Positions 1 through 6,840 of a DNA stretch of 14,102 nt are shown here, piece after piece. The translations under genes were made by a program, and so were the position numbers. Below the pieces are notes generated by a model that saw nothing but the letters and a program-made list of their open reading frames with translations, was not told where the DNA came from and did no database searches. Numbering within the stretch: position 1 is the first letter of the stretch; each line of letters opens with the position of its first letter. Origin of the DNA: an uncultured Bacteroides sp. (GTDB taxonomy: Bacteria; Bacteroidota; Bacteroidia; Bacteroidales; Bacteroidaceae); contig URDR01000074.1 of the NCBI GenBank assembly GCA_900546645.1, forward strand, positions 1 to 14,102, written 5' to 3'.

Positions 1-917
1 GAGTTCTTATTCGTCTTAAGATAGTTCAGATAATCTATGCTTATTATCAGAACGGTGGAAAAAATTTGGATACTGCAGAAAAAGAGTTGTTCTTCAGCTT
101 GTCCAAGGCATACGATTTATATAACTATCTGCTCCTTCTGATGGTTGAGATAACCAAGTATGCAAGTAAACGCATTGATGCAGGAAAAAACAAACTTGCT
201 CCGACAAAAGAAGAATTGTCTCCTAATACTAAATTTATAGATAATCGTTTCATTGCGCAACTGGAAATAAATACCCAGCTCAATGAGTTCGCTTCTACAC
301 AGAAGAAAACATGGGAAAACGAACCGGAAATCATAAAGTCTCTTTGCGAACAGATTATGCAGAGTGATATTTACAAAGAATATATGGCGAGTGAAACTTC
401 TTCTTATGAGGAAGATCGTGAGTTGTGGAGAAAACTTTACAAAAAGATTGTATTTAATAACGTAGCGTTGGATGAGGTTCTGGAAGAGCAAAGTCTGTAT
501 TGGAACGACGATAAAGAAATCGTAGATACTTTTGTTTTGAAAACCATCAAACGCTTTACTCCTGAGACCGGCGAGAAACAAGAGTTGCTTCCGGAATTTA
601 AAGATGAAGAAGATCAAGACTTTGCTCGTCGCTTATTCCGTCGCTCTATATTGAATGCAGATTATTATCGTCATTTAATCAGTGAAAATTCCAGAAACTG
701 GGATTTGAGTCGTGTGGCTGTGATGGACGTTGTGATTATGCAGATAGCATTGGCTGAAATTTTAAGCTTTCCGAACATTCCGGTTAACGTGTCGCTGAAT
801 GAATACGTTGAAATAGCTAAATTATATAGTACTCCTAAGAGTGGAGGTTTTATTAATGGAACATTAGATGGAATTGTTAATCAATTAAAAAAGGAAAACA
901 AGTTGACTAAAAATTAA
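1..917 (+). CDS. nusB: Transcription antitermination factor NusB, 5' partial
   Basis: NusB binds boxA RNA with NusE (ribosomal protein S10) and supports antitermination, mainly of rRNA operons. The open frame runs from the window edge: codons from base 3 read V-L-I-R-L-K-I-V-Q and join without a stop to the rest, so the real start (an M-I-N-R-like N-terminus is usual) lies just upstream. The TTG at 66 is an internal Leu codon. The 304 visible residues match the long Bacteroidetes form (about 300 aa; E. coli NusB is about 140 aa), with the conserved NusB fold in the last third: an R-x-x-x-x-N-A-D-Y segment near residue 215, then A-L-A-E-I and V-S-L-N-E-Y-V-E-I-A-K-x-Y, then a G-F-I-N-G-x-L-D terminus. 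It is followed closely by yajC, a common Bacteroidales order. The identity is firm. Confidence 0.95.
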   Translation, partial: VLIRLKIVQIIYAYYQNGGKNLDTAEKELFFSLSKAYDLYNYLLLLMVEITKYASKRIDAGKNKLAPTKEELSPNTKFIDNRFIAQLEINTQLNEFASTQKKTWENEPEIIKSLCEQIMQSDIYKEYMASETSSYEEDRELWRKLYKKIVFNNVALDEVLEEQSLYWNDDKEIVDTFVLKTIKRFTPETGEKQELLPEFKDEEDQDFARRLFRRSILNADYYRHLISENSRNWDLSRVAVMDVVIMQIALAEILSFPNIPVNVSLNEYVEIAKLYSTPKSGGFINGTLDGIVNQLKKENKLTKN

Positions 918-925
918 TATCTTTG
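918..925 (+). promoter_or_regulatory. Possible -7 promoter box before yajC
   Basis: TATCTTTG directly after the nusB stop fits the Bacteroides -7 consensus TAnnTTTG and lies 36 bases before the yajC start. No good TTTG (-33) box is found 19-21 bases upstream, because that stretch is A-rich nusB coding sequence. This may be a weak internal promoter or chance. Confidence 0.35.
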
Positions 926-961
926 TCTCATTAAGTATTAATCAAATTTAAGAATTAACGT

Positions 962-1267
962 ATGAATTTATTGACTGTGTTTTTGCAGGCTCAGGGTGGA
1001 GACTACTCTTTCCTGGTAATGATGGTGCTGATTTTTGCTATCATGTACTTCTTTATGATTCGTCCTCAGAATAAGAAGCAGAAAGAAATAGCTAATTTCC
1101 GTAAAAATTTGGAAATAGGCCAGATGGTTATTACTGCTGGCGGTATTTATGGAAAGATCAAGGAAATAGAAGATAATGCTGTTGTGGTTGAGATTGCATC
1201 AAGCGTAAAAATCAAAGTAGATAAGAATTCAATCTACCCAGATGCTCAAGCTAATCAAACTAAATAA
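962..1267 (+). CDS. yajC: Preprotein translocase accessory subunit YajC
   Basis: YajC is a small inner-membrane protein that associates with SecDF and the SecYEG translocon. The 101-residue protein has one N-terminal membrane segment (about residues 15-33, rich in V, L, I, M and F), followed at once by the family signature R-P-Q-N-K-K-Q-K-E. A small cytoplasmic domain follows, with the motif G-Q-x-V-I-T-A-G-G-I-Y-G near residues 56-67 and an I-K-V-D-K-N-S-I terminus. Length and layout are typical. The ATG at 962 begins directly before the hydrophobic part. It lies 44 bases after nusB and 5 bases before the YbbR gene, so it is probably co-transcribed with the latter. Confidence 0.96.
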   Translation: MNLLTVFLQAQGGDYSFLVMMVLIFAIMYFFMIRPQNKKQKEIANFRKNLEIGQMVITAGGIYGKIKEIEDNAVVVEIASSVKIKVDKNSIYPDAQANQTK

Positions 1268-1272
1268 AACGT

Positions 1273-2298
1273 ATGATTATGTTCGATAGAAAGAACATAA
1301 AAAGATCTTATTTGATAGGAATCCGGAAAATCAGAAATTTTCTGCTCAGTGATAAGAGCAGGGAATTTTTGGTTTTCTTGTTTTTTGTGTTCGTCTCTTT
1401 TTGCTTTTGGTTATTACAGACTCTGAATGATACGTATCAAACAGAGTTTAAAATGCCGGTTCGTTTGCGTAATATTCCTAAGGAAGTGGTTGTAACTTCT
1501 GAGCTTCCTGATGATATACGGGTGAGCGTGGAAGATCGGGGAACTGTATTGCTTAATTATATGTTAGGAAAAACCTTTTTTCCTGTATCCTTTGATTTTC
1601 AAGACTATCAAGGAATGGGAGAACATGTGCTCATTTCGCCTTCGGATGTAATTAAGAAGGTATCAGCCCAGCTGAATACTACAACTAAGCTTCTGTCTGT
1701 ACACCCTGATACGCTCGATTTTATTTATACGCAGGGAAAAGCAAAGAAGATACCTGTGGCGGTTAGTGGACAGATTACTGCAGGTCGTCAGTATTATATT
1801 TCAAATGTCAAGCTTTTTCCCGACTCAGTCATGGTCTATGCTCCCGATGAGGTATTGAATTCATTGACAACGATTTATACGCAGCCTTTAGCTCAGGAGA
1901 ATATTACAGATACGGTAAAGACACCTGTTCGTCTGCAGAAGATAAAAGGGGCGAAGTTTTCTCCTTCCTCAGCCGATGTGACGGTATGTGTAGATATGTA
2001 TTCAGAAAAAACCTTGGAGATTCCGGTTGTCGGACTTGGCTTTCCGGATGGAAAGGTTTTGCGGACTTTCCCCTCAAAGGTGCAGGTCACTTTTCAGGTG
2101 GGTTTAAAAGATTTTAAATCAGTTACAGAGAAAGATTTTTTTATAGCTGTTTCTTATGAAGACCTGAAGAATAGCAAAAGCGATAAGACAAAGGTCACTC
2201 TTCGTAGTACTCCTGACTGTGTAAGCCATGTACGCATCCTGCCCAATGCAGTAGATTTTCTGATAGAACAACAAACTGTTGAAGTAAATATGCAGTAA
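1273..2298 (+). CDS. YbbR-domain membrane-anchored protein
   Basis: This is a Bacteroidetes YbbR-like protein of 341 residues. One membrane segment (about residues 30-48, rich in F, V and L) follows a basic N-terminus, giving a single-pass anchor with a large domain outside the cytoplasm. The remainder is made of repeated beta-rich YbbR-like modules with hallmark phrases such as P-V-R-L-R-N-I-P near residue 62, I-P-V-A-V-S-G near 156 and I-P-V-V-G near 250. In Firmicutes the YbbR protein CdaR regulates the diadenylate cyclase CdaA. No cyclase gene is visible here, so that role is not assumed. Two ATGs (1273 and 1279) are possible starts; both leave the membrane segment intact. The gene follows yajC by 5 bases and precedes coaE by 2. 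Confidence 0.85.
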   Translation: MIMFDRKNIKRSYLIGIRKIRNFLLSDKSREFLVFLFFVFVSFCFWLLQTLNDTYQTEFKMPVRLRNIPKEVVVTSELPDDIRVSVEDRGTVLLNYMLGKTFFPVSFDFQDYQGMGEHVLISPSDVIKKVSAQLNTTTKLLSVHPDTLDFIYTQGKAKKIPVAVSGQITAGRQYYISNVKLFPDSVMVYAPDEVLNSLTTIYTQPLAQENITDTVKTPVRLQKIKGAKFSPSSADVTVCVDMYSEKTLEIPVVGLGFPDGKVLRTFPSKVQVTFQVGLKDFKSVTEKDFFIAVSYEDLKNSKSDKTKVTLRSTPDCVSHVRILPNAVDFLIEQQTVEVNMQ

Positions 2299-2300
2299 AG

Positions 2301-2900
2301 ATGATAAAAATAGGTATTACCGGAGGCATAGGTAGTGGTAAATCTTATGTGTCTTGTCTCCTGAAAGAAATGGGGGTTGACGTTTATGATACAGATAGTC
2401 GGGCTAAGCAACTGACTCTCTCTCATCCTTCAATCCGTAAAGGGTTGATAGACTTGTTGGGTGAGGAGGTTTATCATGGTGATTGCTTGAATCGTGCCTT
2501 AATGGCAGATTATTTATTTGCCAGTCCCGAAAATGCGAAACATATCAATGCGTTGATTCATCCTCGTGTATACGATGATTTCTGTAAATGGGCAGAAGAT
2601 TACCGGAAGAGGGGAAAGAATATTGTAGCCATGGAGTGTGCTATTCTCTTTGAAGCAGGATTTGAGCATGCGGTTGATGTCATTTGGATGGTTTCAGCCC
2701 CTATAGAAGTGCGCTTACACCGGGCTATGGCGCGTGATCATGCATCAGAGGAACAAATTCGTGCACGGATAACGGCCCAGATGGACGATCGGGATAAATG
2801 TGAGCGGGCTGATTTTGTAATTATCAATGATGGAATCTGTGAGGTGAAGCCTCAGTTGGAAAAATTGCTCCAGCAGTTGGAAGAGAGAAAACATTTCTGA
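2301..2900 (+). CDS. coaE: Dephospho-CoA kinase
   Basis: CoaE phosphorylates the ribose 3'-hydroxyl of dephospho-CoA with ATP, the last step of coenzyme A synthesis, in the cytoplasm. The 199-residue protein opens with M-I-K-I-G-I-T-G-G-I-G-S-G-K-S, the Walker A loop (residues 8-15). It continues with the Y-D-T-D segment near residue 30, where the Asp is the usual catalytic or substrate residue, the L-I-H-P segment near 87, and the lid-like R-A-M-A-R-D motif near 143-148. Length is normal for the family. The ATG begins 2 bases after the YbbR gene stop, so the pair is probably translated from one message. A separate promoter begins just beyond the coaE stop. Confidence 0.97.
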   Translation: MIKIGITGGIGSGKSYVSCLLKEMGVDVYDTDSRAKQLTLSHPSIRKGLIDLLGEEVYHGDCLNRALMADYLFASPENAKHINALIHPRVYDDFCKWAEDYRKRGKNIVAMECAILFEAGFEHAVDVIWMVSAPIEVRLHRAMARDHASEEQIRARITAQMDDRDKCERADFVIINDGICEVKPQLEKLLQQLEERKHF

Positions 2901-2903
2901 TAG

Positions 2904-2935
2904 TTTGTGTATGTCATTGTTGAATTGTATTTTTG
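2904..2935 (+). promoter_or_regulatory. Bacteroides-type promoter for the DUF5606 gene
   Basis: TTTG at 2904-2907 and TATTTTTG at 2928-2935 are separated by exactly 20 bases. This fits the Bacteroides housekeeping consensus TTTG-N19-21-TAnnTTTG at both boxes and in spacing. The -7 box ends 37 bases before the ATG at 2973, leaving a short AT-rich leader. The position directly after the coaE stop suggests the downstream gene is transcribed independently. Confidence 0.7.
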
Positions 2936-2972
2936 TTCTCTGAATTATTAACTCAAATTTAATAAACTTATT

Positions 2973-3389
2973 ATGTTGAAAACTGTTTTAGCTATTTCGG
3001 GTAAACCGGGATTGTACAAGTTGATTTCTCAGGCAAAAAATATGTTGATTGTTGAAGCAGTCAGTGCTGATAAGAAACGTATGCCGATTTATGCAAGCGA
3101 TAAAGTAATTTCACTGGGTGATATTGCCATGTATACAGATGCCGATGAAGTTCCTTTGGCTGAAGTTTTGGAGGCTGTGAAAGCAAAGGAAAACGGAAAT
3201 GTTGCGTCTTTAGATTATAAGAAAGCTTCAGTAGAAGAATTGCATGCGTTTATGGCAGAAGTATTACCTAACTATGACCGCGACCGTGTACATAACGGAG
3301 ATATTAAAAAACTTATCCAATGGTATAATTTACTAATATCTAACGGTATAACTGAATTCGTAGAAAAAACGGAAGAACCTGAAGCTTGA
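2973..3389 (+). CDS. DUF5606 family protein (function unknown)
   Basis: This is a 138-residue soluble protein found widely in Bacteroidetes. It starts with L-K-T-V-L-A-I-S-G-K-P-G-L-Y-K-L, the recognisable N-terminal signature, followed by a small beta-rich region (V-E-A-V-S, R-M-P-I-Y-A-S-D-K-V-I-S-L). A helical C-terminal half contains F-M-A-E-V-L-P-N-Y-D-R-D-R-V-H near residues 91-105 and an I-K-K-L-I-Q-W-Y-N motif near 111-119. There is no signal peptide or membrane segment, so it is presumably cytoplasmic. The biochemical role is not known. It has its own promoter and is followed by a terminator hairpin, which makes it look like a single-gene unit. Confidence concerns the family assignment. 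Confidence 0.88.
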   Translation: MLKTVLAISGKPGLYKLISQAKNMLIVEAVSADKKRMPIYASDKVISLGDIAMYTDADEVPLAEVLEAVKAKENGNVASLDYKKASVEELHAFMAEVLPNYDRDRVHNGDIKKLIQWYNLLISNGITEFVEKTEEPEA

Positions 3390-3406
3390 TATACGAGTTC
3401 GATATA

Positions 3407-3435
3407 GTGTGCAGAAATAACTCAGGTCTGCACGC
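3407..3435 (+). repeat. Hairpin after the DUF5606 gene
   Basis: The inverted repeat GTGTGCAGA / TCTGCACGC gives a 9-bp stem with one U-G pair and an 11-base loop, starting 18 bases after the stop. A run of five T follows at 3443-3447, after a short gap. It could be a first, weaker terminator or an mRNA 3'-end stabiliser ahead of the hairpin at 3448. Confidence 0.45.
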
Positions 3436-3447
3436 CCGGAAGTTTTT

Positions 3448-3501
3448 GGAAATTGCCATTTCTTGTTGAATAAAATCAGCAGGAAGTGGCAATTCCCTTT
3501 T
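3448..3501 (+). terminator. Probable terminator of the DUF5606 gene
   Basis: The arms GGAAATTGCCATTTC (3448-3462) and GAAGTGGCAATTCCC (3483-3497) pair over 15 positions, two of them G-U wobbles, around a 20-base loop, and TTTT follows at 3498-3501. The T run is on the + strand side only. This fits termination of the DUF5606 transcript, although the loop is long and the T run short. Confidence 0.6.
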
Positions 3502-3663
3502 GTTGTCTGTTGCCTCCTGTATTTGCAGGAAGACGCAGAAAATAGGCAAAAGTACTTGTTGATGAATAGTAGTGAAACCGAAGGGTAAGGTATAGGCAAC
3601 TTATTTTTTCGATTCAGACCGGAATAGAGTAAGTGCTGTTACGTTGCATGCAGGTAACTACTC

Positions 3664-3937
3664 TTATGTTTTGTTTTCAGTGAATCGCAGGAGAGCTGTA
3701 ACGGCAAACGTTACTGCGGTGCATGCGACAATCCAAATAAAGAAATGCTGATAACCTAAAGTGGTCTGAATCCATCCGGCAGCCATTCCTGGAATCATCA
3801 TGCCTAAGGCCATGAATGCCGTACAGATGGCATAATGGGCCGTTTTGTGGGGACCTTCCGAAAATTGAATCAGATAAAGCATATATGCGGTAAAGCCAAA
3901 TTCGTAGCCGAATTGCTCAATGAAGATGCAACTGTTC
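3664..3937 (-). pseudogene. C-terminal remnant of an AmpG-like MFS transporter
   Basis: About 90 residues of the carboxyl end of a major facilitator transporter remain, beginning near N-S-C-I-F-I-E-Q-F-G-Y. Recognisable pieces are G-F-T-A-Y-M-L-Y-L-I, K-T-A-H-Y-A-I-C-T-A-F-M-A-L-G-M-M and P-G-M-A-A-G-W-I-Q. Together they make roughly the last two or three membrane helices of the Bacteroides AmpG-like/SLC45-like family, whose members usually have over 400 residues. The whole N-terminal part, including the substrate path, is gone. The fragment is fused in frame behind the glycosyltransferase remnant at about 3931-3943. It cannot make a working transporter. Family assignment is by recognition of these motifs only. 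Confidence 0.82.
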
Positions 3938-4621
3938 ACTGTTTGAACCCGATTGCGCACCGGGATAATGACAGATGCCTCATAGGCAAAGTGCCCCTCC
4001 GTCAATGAAATTTCACTTTGTGCAGGAGGTAAGTAAGCTCCGATTGCTTTCAAGTGGAAAGTAAAGGCCTCCTCTCGCTCCATTTGTATCTGACGGTTAT
4101 TGGGATTTACATAATCGAATTGCTTTTCTCCGGATTTTCGGGTATCTTCCTCTATCTCGGTATATAAAAACCCTCGGATATGCGTCAGAGTAAATCTTTG
4201 AAACAAAGTAAGGATAAGAGCATAGAGGGCTGAATAGGTATACTCCGGCTGTTTCTCAAGAATGGAGAATGCTTGTTTAAGACATTGTGTTTTAAACAGT
4301 AAAACCGAGCCGAAATCAAAATCATCGCGTACGCTTCCTTGCTGAAAATCGATGACCGGGTGCGGATTACGCAGACTGTTGGTCAGCTGATAGTGATCGG
4401 CATACACCATTCCACATTGCGGATTATCCAGATAGTCACACATACGCTCCAGTGCCAAATATCCTAACTCTAACGGCAGAACGAGTTGCCGCAGGAGTGC
4501 TTAAATGTTCTTTTAGTAGGAAAATGTGACCGGTTTGTAAACATGCCTGTAATTCTGAAATATTGTTATCTGATTGGGTATCACTTCTGTAAGGGAGGAA
4601 GCAGGCAATATTTTTGTTCAT
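3938..4621 (-). pseudogene. N-terminal remnant of a family 2 glycosyltransferase
   Basis: Reading leftward from ATG 4621 the protein begins M-N-K-N-I-A-C-F-L-P-Y-R and runs about 47 residues to P-A-A-T-R near 4480. It then loses frame. From about 4476 another frame continues with L-E-L-G-Y-L-A-L-E-R-M, G-M-V-Y-A-D-H-Y and G-S-V-R-D-D-F-D-F-G-S-V-L-L-F, and reaches A-S-V-I-I-P-V-R-N-R, the start of a GT-A-type GT2 catalytic domain. The catalytic domain (DXD motif and acceptor part) is missing: ten or so residues later the sequence becomes the MFS remnant. The change of frame near 4476-4482 looks like a short internal deletion, since the flanking pieces fit one protein family but the spacer is too short. 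The two lesions show the gene is inactive. A TTG at 4458 could start the open second frame, but no sound start signal is seen. Confidence 0.8.
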
Positions 4622-4672
4622 GTTAAATGCAATTATACAGATAAAGATAGGCAATATATCTTATTTTTTGCC

Positions 4673-4680
4673 TAACTTTG
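4673..4680 (+). promoter_or_regulatory. Probable -7 promoter box for rlmN
   Basis: TAACTTTG matches TAnnTTTG exactly and lies 39 bases before the rlmN ATG at 4720, a normal leader length for Bacteroides. No clear TTTG box is visible at the expected upstream distance, so the call rests on one box plus position. The region between 4622 and 4719 separates this gene from the divergent broken glycosyltransferase gene. Confidence 0.5.
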
Positions 4681-4719
4681 TACCCTAATTATATATCTGA
4701 AACTAATAAAAGACGCTAT

Positions 4720-5763
4720 ATGGCAAAGACTCCTTTACTGGGGAAGACTTTAGATGAACTTAAGATAATTGTACAGAGCTTAGGTATGCCTAAATTTACT
4801 GCAGGGCAAATAGCCGGGTGGCTGTACGATAAGAAAGTTGCATCGGTTGATGAAATGACAAATTTGTCATTGAAAAATAGAGAGTTACTCAAGGAACATT
4901 ATGAAGTGGGGGCTACTGCTCCGGTTCATGAAATGCGTTCGGTAGATGGTACGGTTAAATATTTGTTTTGCACTCCGGAAGGAGATTATATAGAGTCGGT
5001 TTACATTCCCGATAATGACCGGGCAACCTTGTGTGTGTCTTCACAGGTGGGCTGTAAAATGAACTGCAAATTCTGTATGACAGGCAAGCAGGGGTATACC
5101 ACCAGTTTGACGGCTTCTCAAATATTGAATCAAATATACTCTATACCAGAACGGGATACGCTGACCAATGTGGTATTTATGGGGATGGGAGAACCGTTCG
5201 ACAATCTCGATGAAGTGCTTCGTGCGTTAGAGATATTAACCTCCGATTACGGTTATAAGTGGAGTCCGAAGCGCATTACAGTTTCTACGGTAGGGCTGAA
5301 AAAAGGGCTGACCCGCTTTTTGGAGGAAAGTGATTGTCACTTGGCAATCAGCTTGCATTCACCTTTCCCTGCCCAGCGCCGTGAATTGATGCCTGCCGAA
5401 AAAGCATTCTCAATCACCGAAATGGTAGAAATACTTCACCGCTATGATTTCAGCAAGCAGCGGCGCTTGTCGTTTGAGTATATCGTGTTTAAAGGAGTGA
5501 ATGACAGTCTTGTCTATGCTAAAGAACTGATTAAGTTATTGCGCGGGTTAGACTGCCGTATCAATTTGATTCGTTTTCATGCCATCCCGAATGTGGATTT
5601 GGAAGGTACAGACATGGAATCGATGGTTGCCTTCCGAGATTACCTGACGAACCATGGCTTATTTGCCACCATCCGTGCTTCGCGTGGAGAGGATATTTTT
5701 GCTGCATGTGGCATGTTGTCAACAGCAAAGCAGCAGGCAGAAAAGAATAAAGAAACCATTTAA
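4720..5763 (+). CDS. rlmN: Dual-specificity 23S rRNA/tRNA adenine C2-methyltransferase RlmN
   Basis: RlmN is a radical SAM enzyme that methylates C2 of A2503 in 23S rRNA and A37 in some tRNAs. The protein has 347 residues from ATG 4720. It has the radical SAM motif C-K-M-N-C-K-F-C (Cys112, 116 and 119) and the two cysteines used for methyl transfer: Cys105 in T-L-C-V-S-S-Q, seven residues before the cluster as in E. coli RlmN, and Cys330 in A-A-C-G-M-L-S. It also has G-M-G-E-P (SAM binding) and the R-A-S-R-G-E-D-I terminus. A longer frame from TTG 4678 is unlikely because that codon lies inside the -7 promoter box. It is followed after 13 bases by the DUF4837 gene and probably leads a three-gene operon. 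Confidence 0.97.
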   Translation: MAKTPLLGKTLDELKIIVQSLGMPKFTAGQIAGWLYDKKVASVDEMTNLSLKNRELLKEHYEVGATAPVHEMRSVDGTVKYLFCTPEGDYIESVYIPDNDRATLCVSSQVGCKMNCKFCMTGKQGYTTSLTASQILNQIYSIPERDTLTNVVFMGMGEPFDNLDEVLRALEILTSDYGYKWSPKRITVSTVGLKKGLTRFLEESDCHLAISLHSPFPAQRRELMPAEKAFSITEMVEILHRYDFSKQRRLSFEYIVFKGVNDSLVYAKELIKLLRGLDCRINLIRFHAIPNVDLEGTDMESMVAFRDYLTNHGLFATIRASRGEDIFAACGMLSTAKQQAEKNKETI

Positions 5764-5776
5764 TACAAAGAAGAAT

Positions 5777-6832
5777 ATGAAGCGATTTACTTTTTATTTG
5801 GGCTTGGCATCTCTGATGATGCTATTGCTGGCCTCTTGTCGCAATGGAGGAAAGAGTCTGATGACTCCTGTATCCAGCGGACGTCCGTATGAAGTTTTGG
5901 TTGTGGCCGATGATAACTGCTGGATGAGTCCGGACAGTGCACTCTTTCATGTATTGGATACAGATGTTCCAGGACTGCCTCAAGCCGAACGCTCTTTCCG
6001 TATTTCCCGGGTTCGTCCCAACTTTTATGACCGCAGCATGCGTTTGTTCCGTAATATCATTATTGTAGATATGCAGGATATTTATACGCAGACCAAATTT
6101 AAATATACACGTGATGCTTATGCGTCACCACAAATGATTATGACGATTCAGACTCCCAATCAAAAGGATTTTGCGGAGTACGTATCAAAACATGGTCAGG
6201 TTATCATTGATTTCTTTACCCGTGCAGAAATGAACCGTGAGGTTAAATTGCTGGAAAAGAAACACAATGAAACGCTCGCAACGAAGGTGGCCAGCATGTT
6301 TGATTGTACTATATGGATGCCTGTTGAAATGGAGTCGTATAAGCAGGGGAAAGATTTCCTTTGGGCATCTACCAATCAGAATGATATGAACTTTGTCATG
6401 TACTCTTATCCTTATACAGATAAAAATACATTCACGAAGGATTATTTTATTCACAAGCGAGATTCAGTCATGAAAATCAACTTGCCGGGAGCTCGTGAAG
6501 GAATGTATATGGAAACAGCCGATCCTGCATTTGTAACTGTGCGTGACATTGCGGTGAAAGGCGATTATGCGTTCGAGGTACGTGGCTTATGGGAAATGAA
6601 GAACGATGCCATGGGCGGTCCGTTTGTTTCGCATGCACGTGTTGATCAGGCAAACGGTCGTGTTATTGTTGTGGAGGGATTTGTATATAATCCGGGCAAG
6701 CTGAAGCGAGACCAGATACGTAAGTTGAATGCTGCACTTTATACTTTACAATTACCCAGTGAAAAAGGCACTCCTGAAATTCCGGTAGATGAATCGGTCG
6801 CAGAAGAAAAGATAGAAAAACAAGCAGAGTAA
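5777..6832 (+). CDS. DUF4837 family lipoprotein
   Basis: This Bacteroidales lipoprotein has 351 residues. The N-terminus from ATG 5777 is a lipoprotein signal: M-K-R, a hydrophobic stretch (residues 4-19) and the lipobox L-A-S-C with Cys21, followed by R-N-G-G-K. The mature part matches DUF4837 by its early G-R-P-Y-E-V-L-V-V phrase, the R-N-I-I-I-V-D segment, the F-L-W-A-S-T-N motif mid-protein and a C-terminal G-F-V-Y-N-P-G-K. The function is unknown. It is presumably anchored in the outer or inner membrane facing the periplasm. The ATG at 5777 was chosen over an in-frame upstream start at 5654 because that extension lies inside rlmN and would bury the signal peptide. The acidic, K-rich tail ends 8 bases before pdxA. 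Confidence 0.9.
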   Translation: MKRFTFYLGLASLMMLLLASCRNGGKSLMTPVSSGRPYEVLVVADDNCWMSPDSALFHVLDTDVPGLPQAERSFRISRVRPNFYDRSMRLFRNIIIVDMQDIYTQTKFKYTRDAYASPQMIMTIQTPNQKDFAEYVSKHGQVIIDFFTRAEMNREVKLLEKKHNETLATKVASMFDCTIWMPVEMESYKQGKDFLWASTNQNDMNFVMYSYPYTDKNTFTKDYFIHKRDSVMKINLPGAREGMYMETADPAFVTVRDIAVKGDYAFEVRGLWEMKNDAMGGPFVSHARVDQANGRVIVVEGFVYNPGKLKRDQIRKLNAALYTLQLPSEKGTPEIPVDESVAEEKIEKQAE

Positions 6833-6840
6833 AAATAATT

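Noticed and set aside
66..917. NusB starting at TTG 66
   Set aside because: The same frame continues upstream to the window edge with typical NusB N-terminal sequence, so the gene is simply cut at its 5' end.
1273..2298. Part of a c-di-AMP control module (CdaR)
   Set aside because: No diadenylate cyclase gene is visible in the window, so only the YbbR-domain call is made.
3626..3664. Imperfect inverted repeat AGAGTA…TACTCT as terminator of the - strand remnant
   Set aside because: The stem is interrupted by six unpaired bases, and what follows on the - strand is A-rich, not T-rich.
4678..4719. A 14-residue N-terminal extension of RlmN from TTG 4678
   Set aside because: The TTG is the end of the TAACTTTG promoter box, and the family start fits ATG 4720.
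5654..5776. A 41-residue extension of the DUF4837 protein
   Set aside because: It lies inside rlmN and would place the lipoprotein signal peptide internally.
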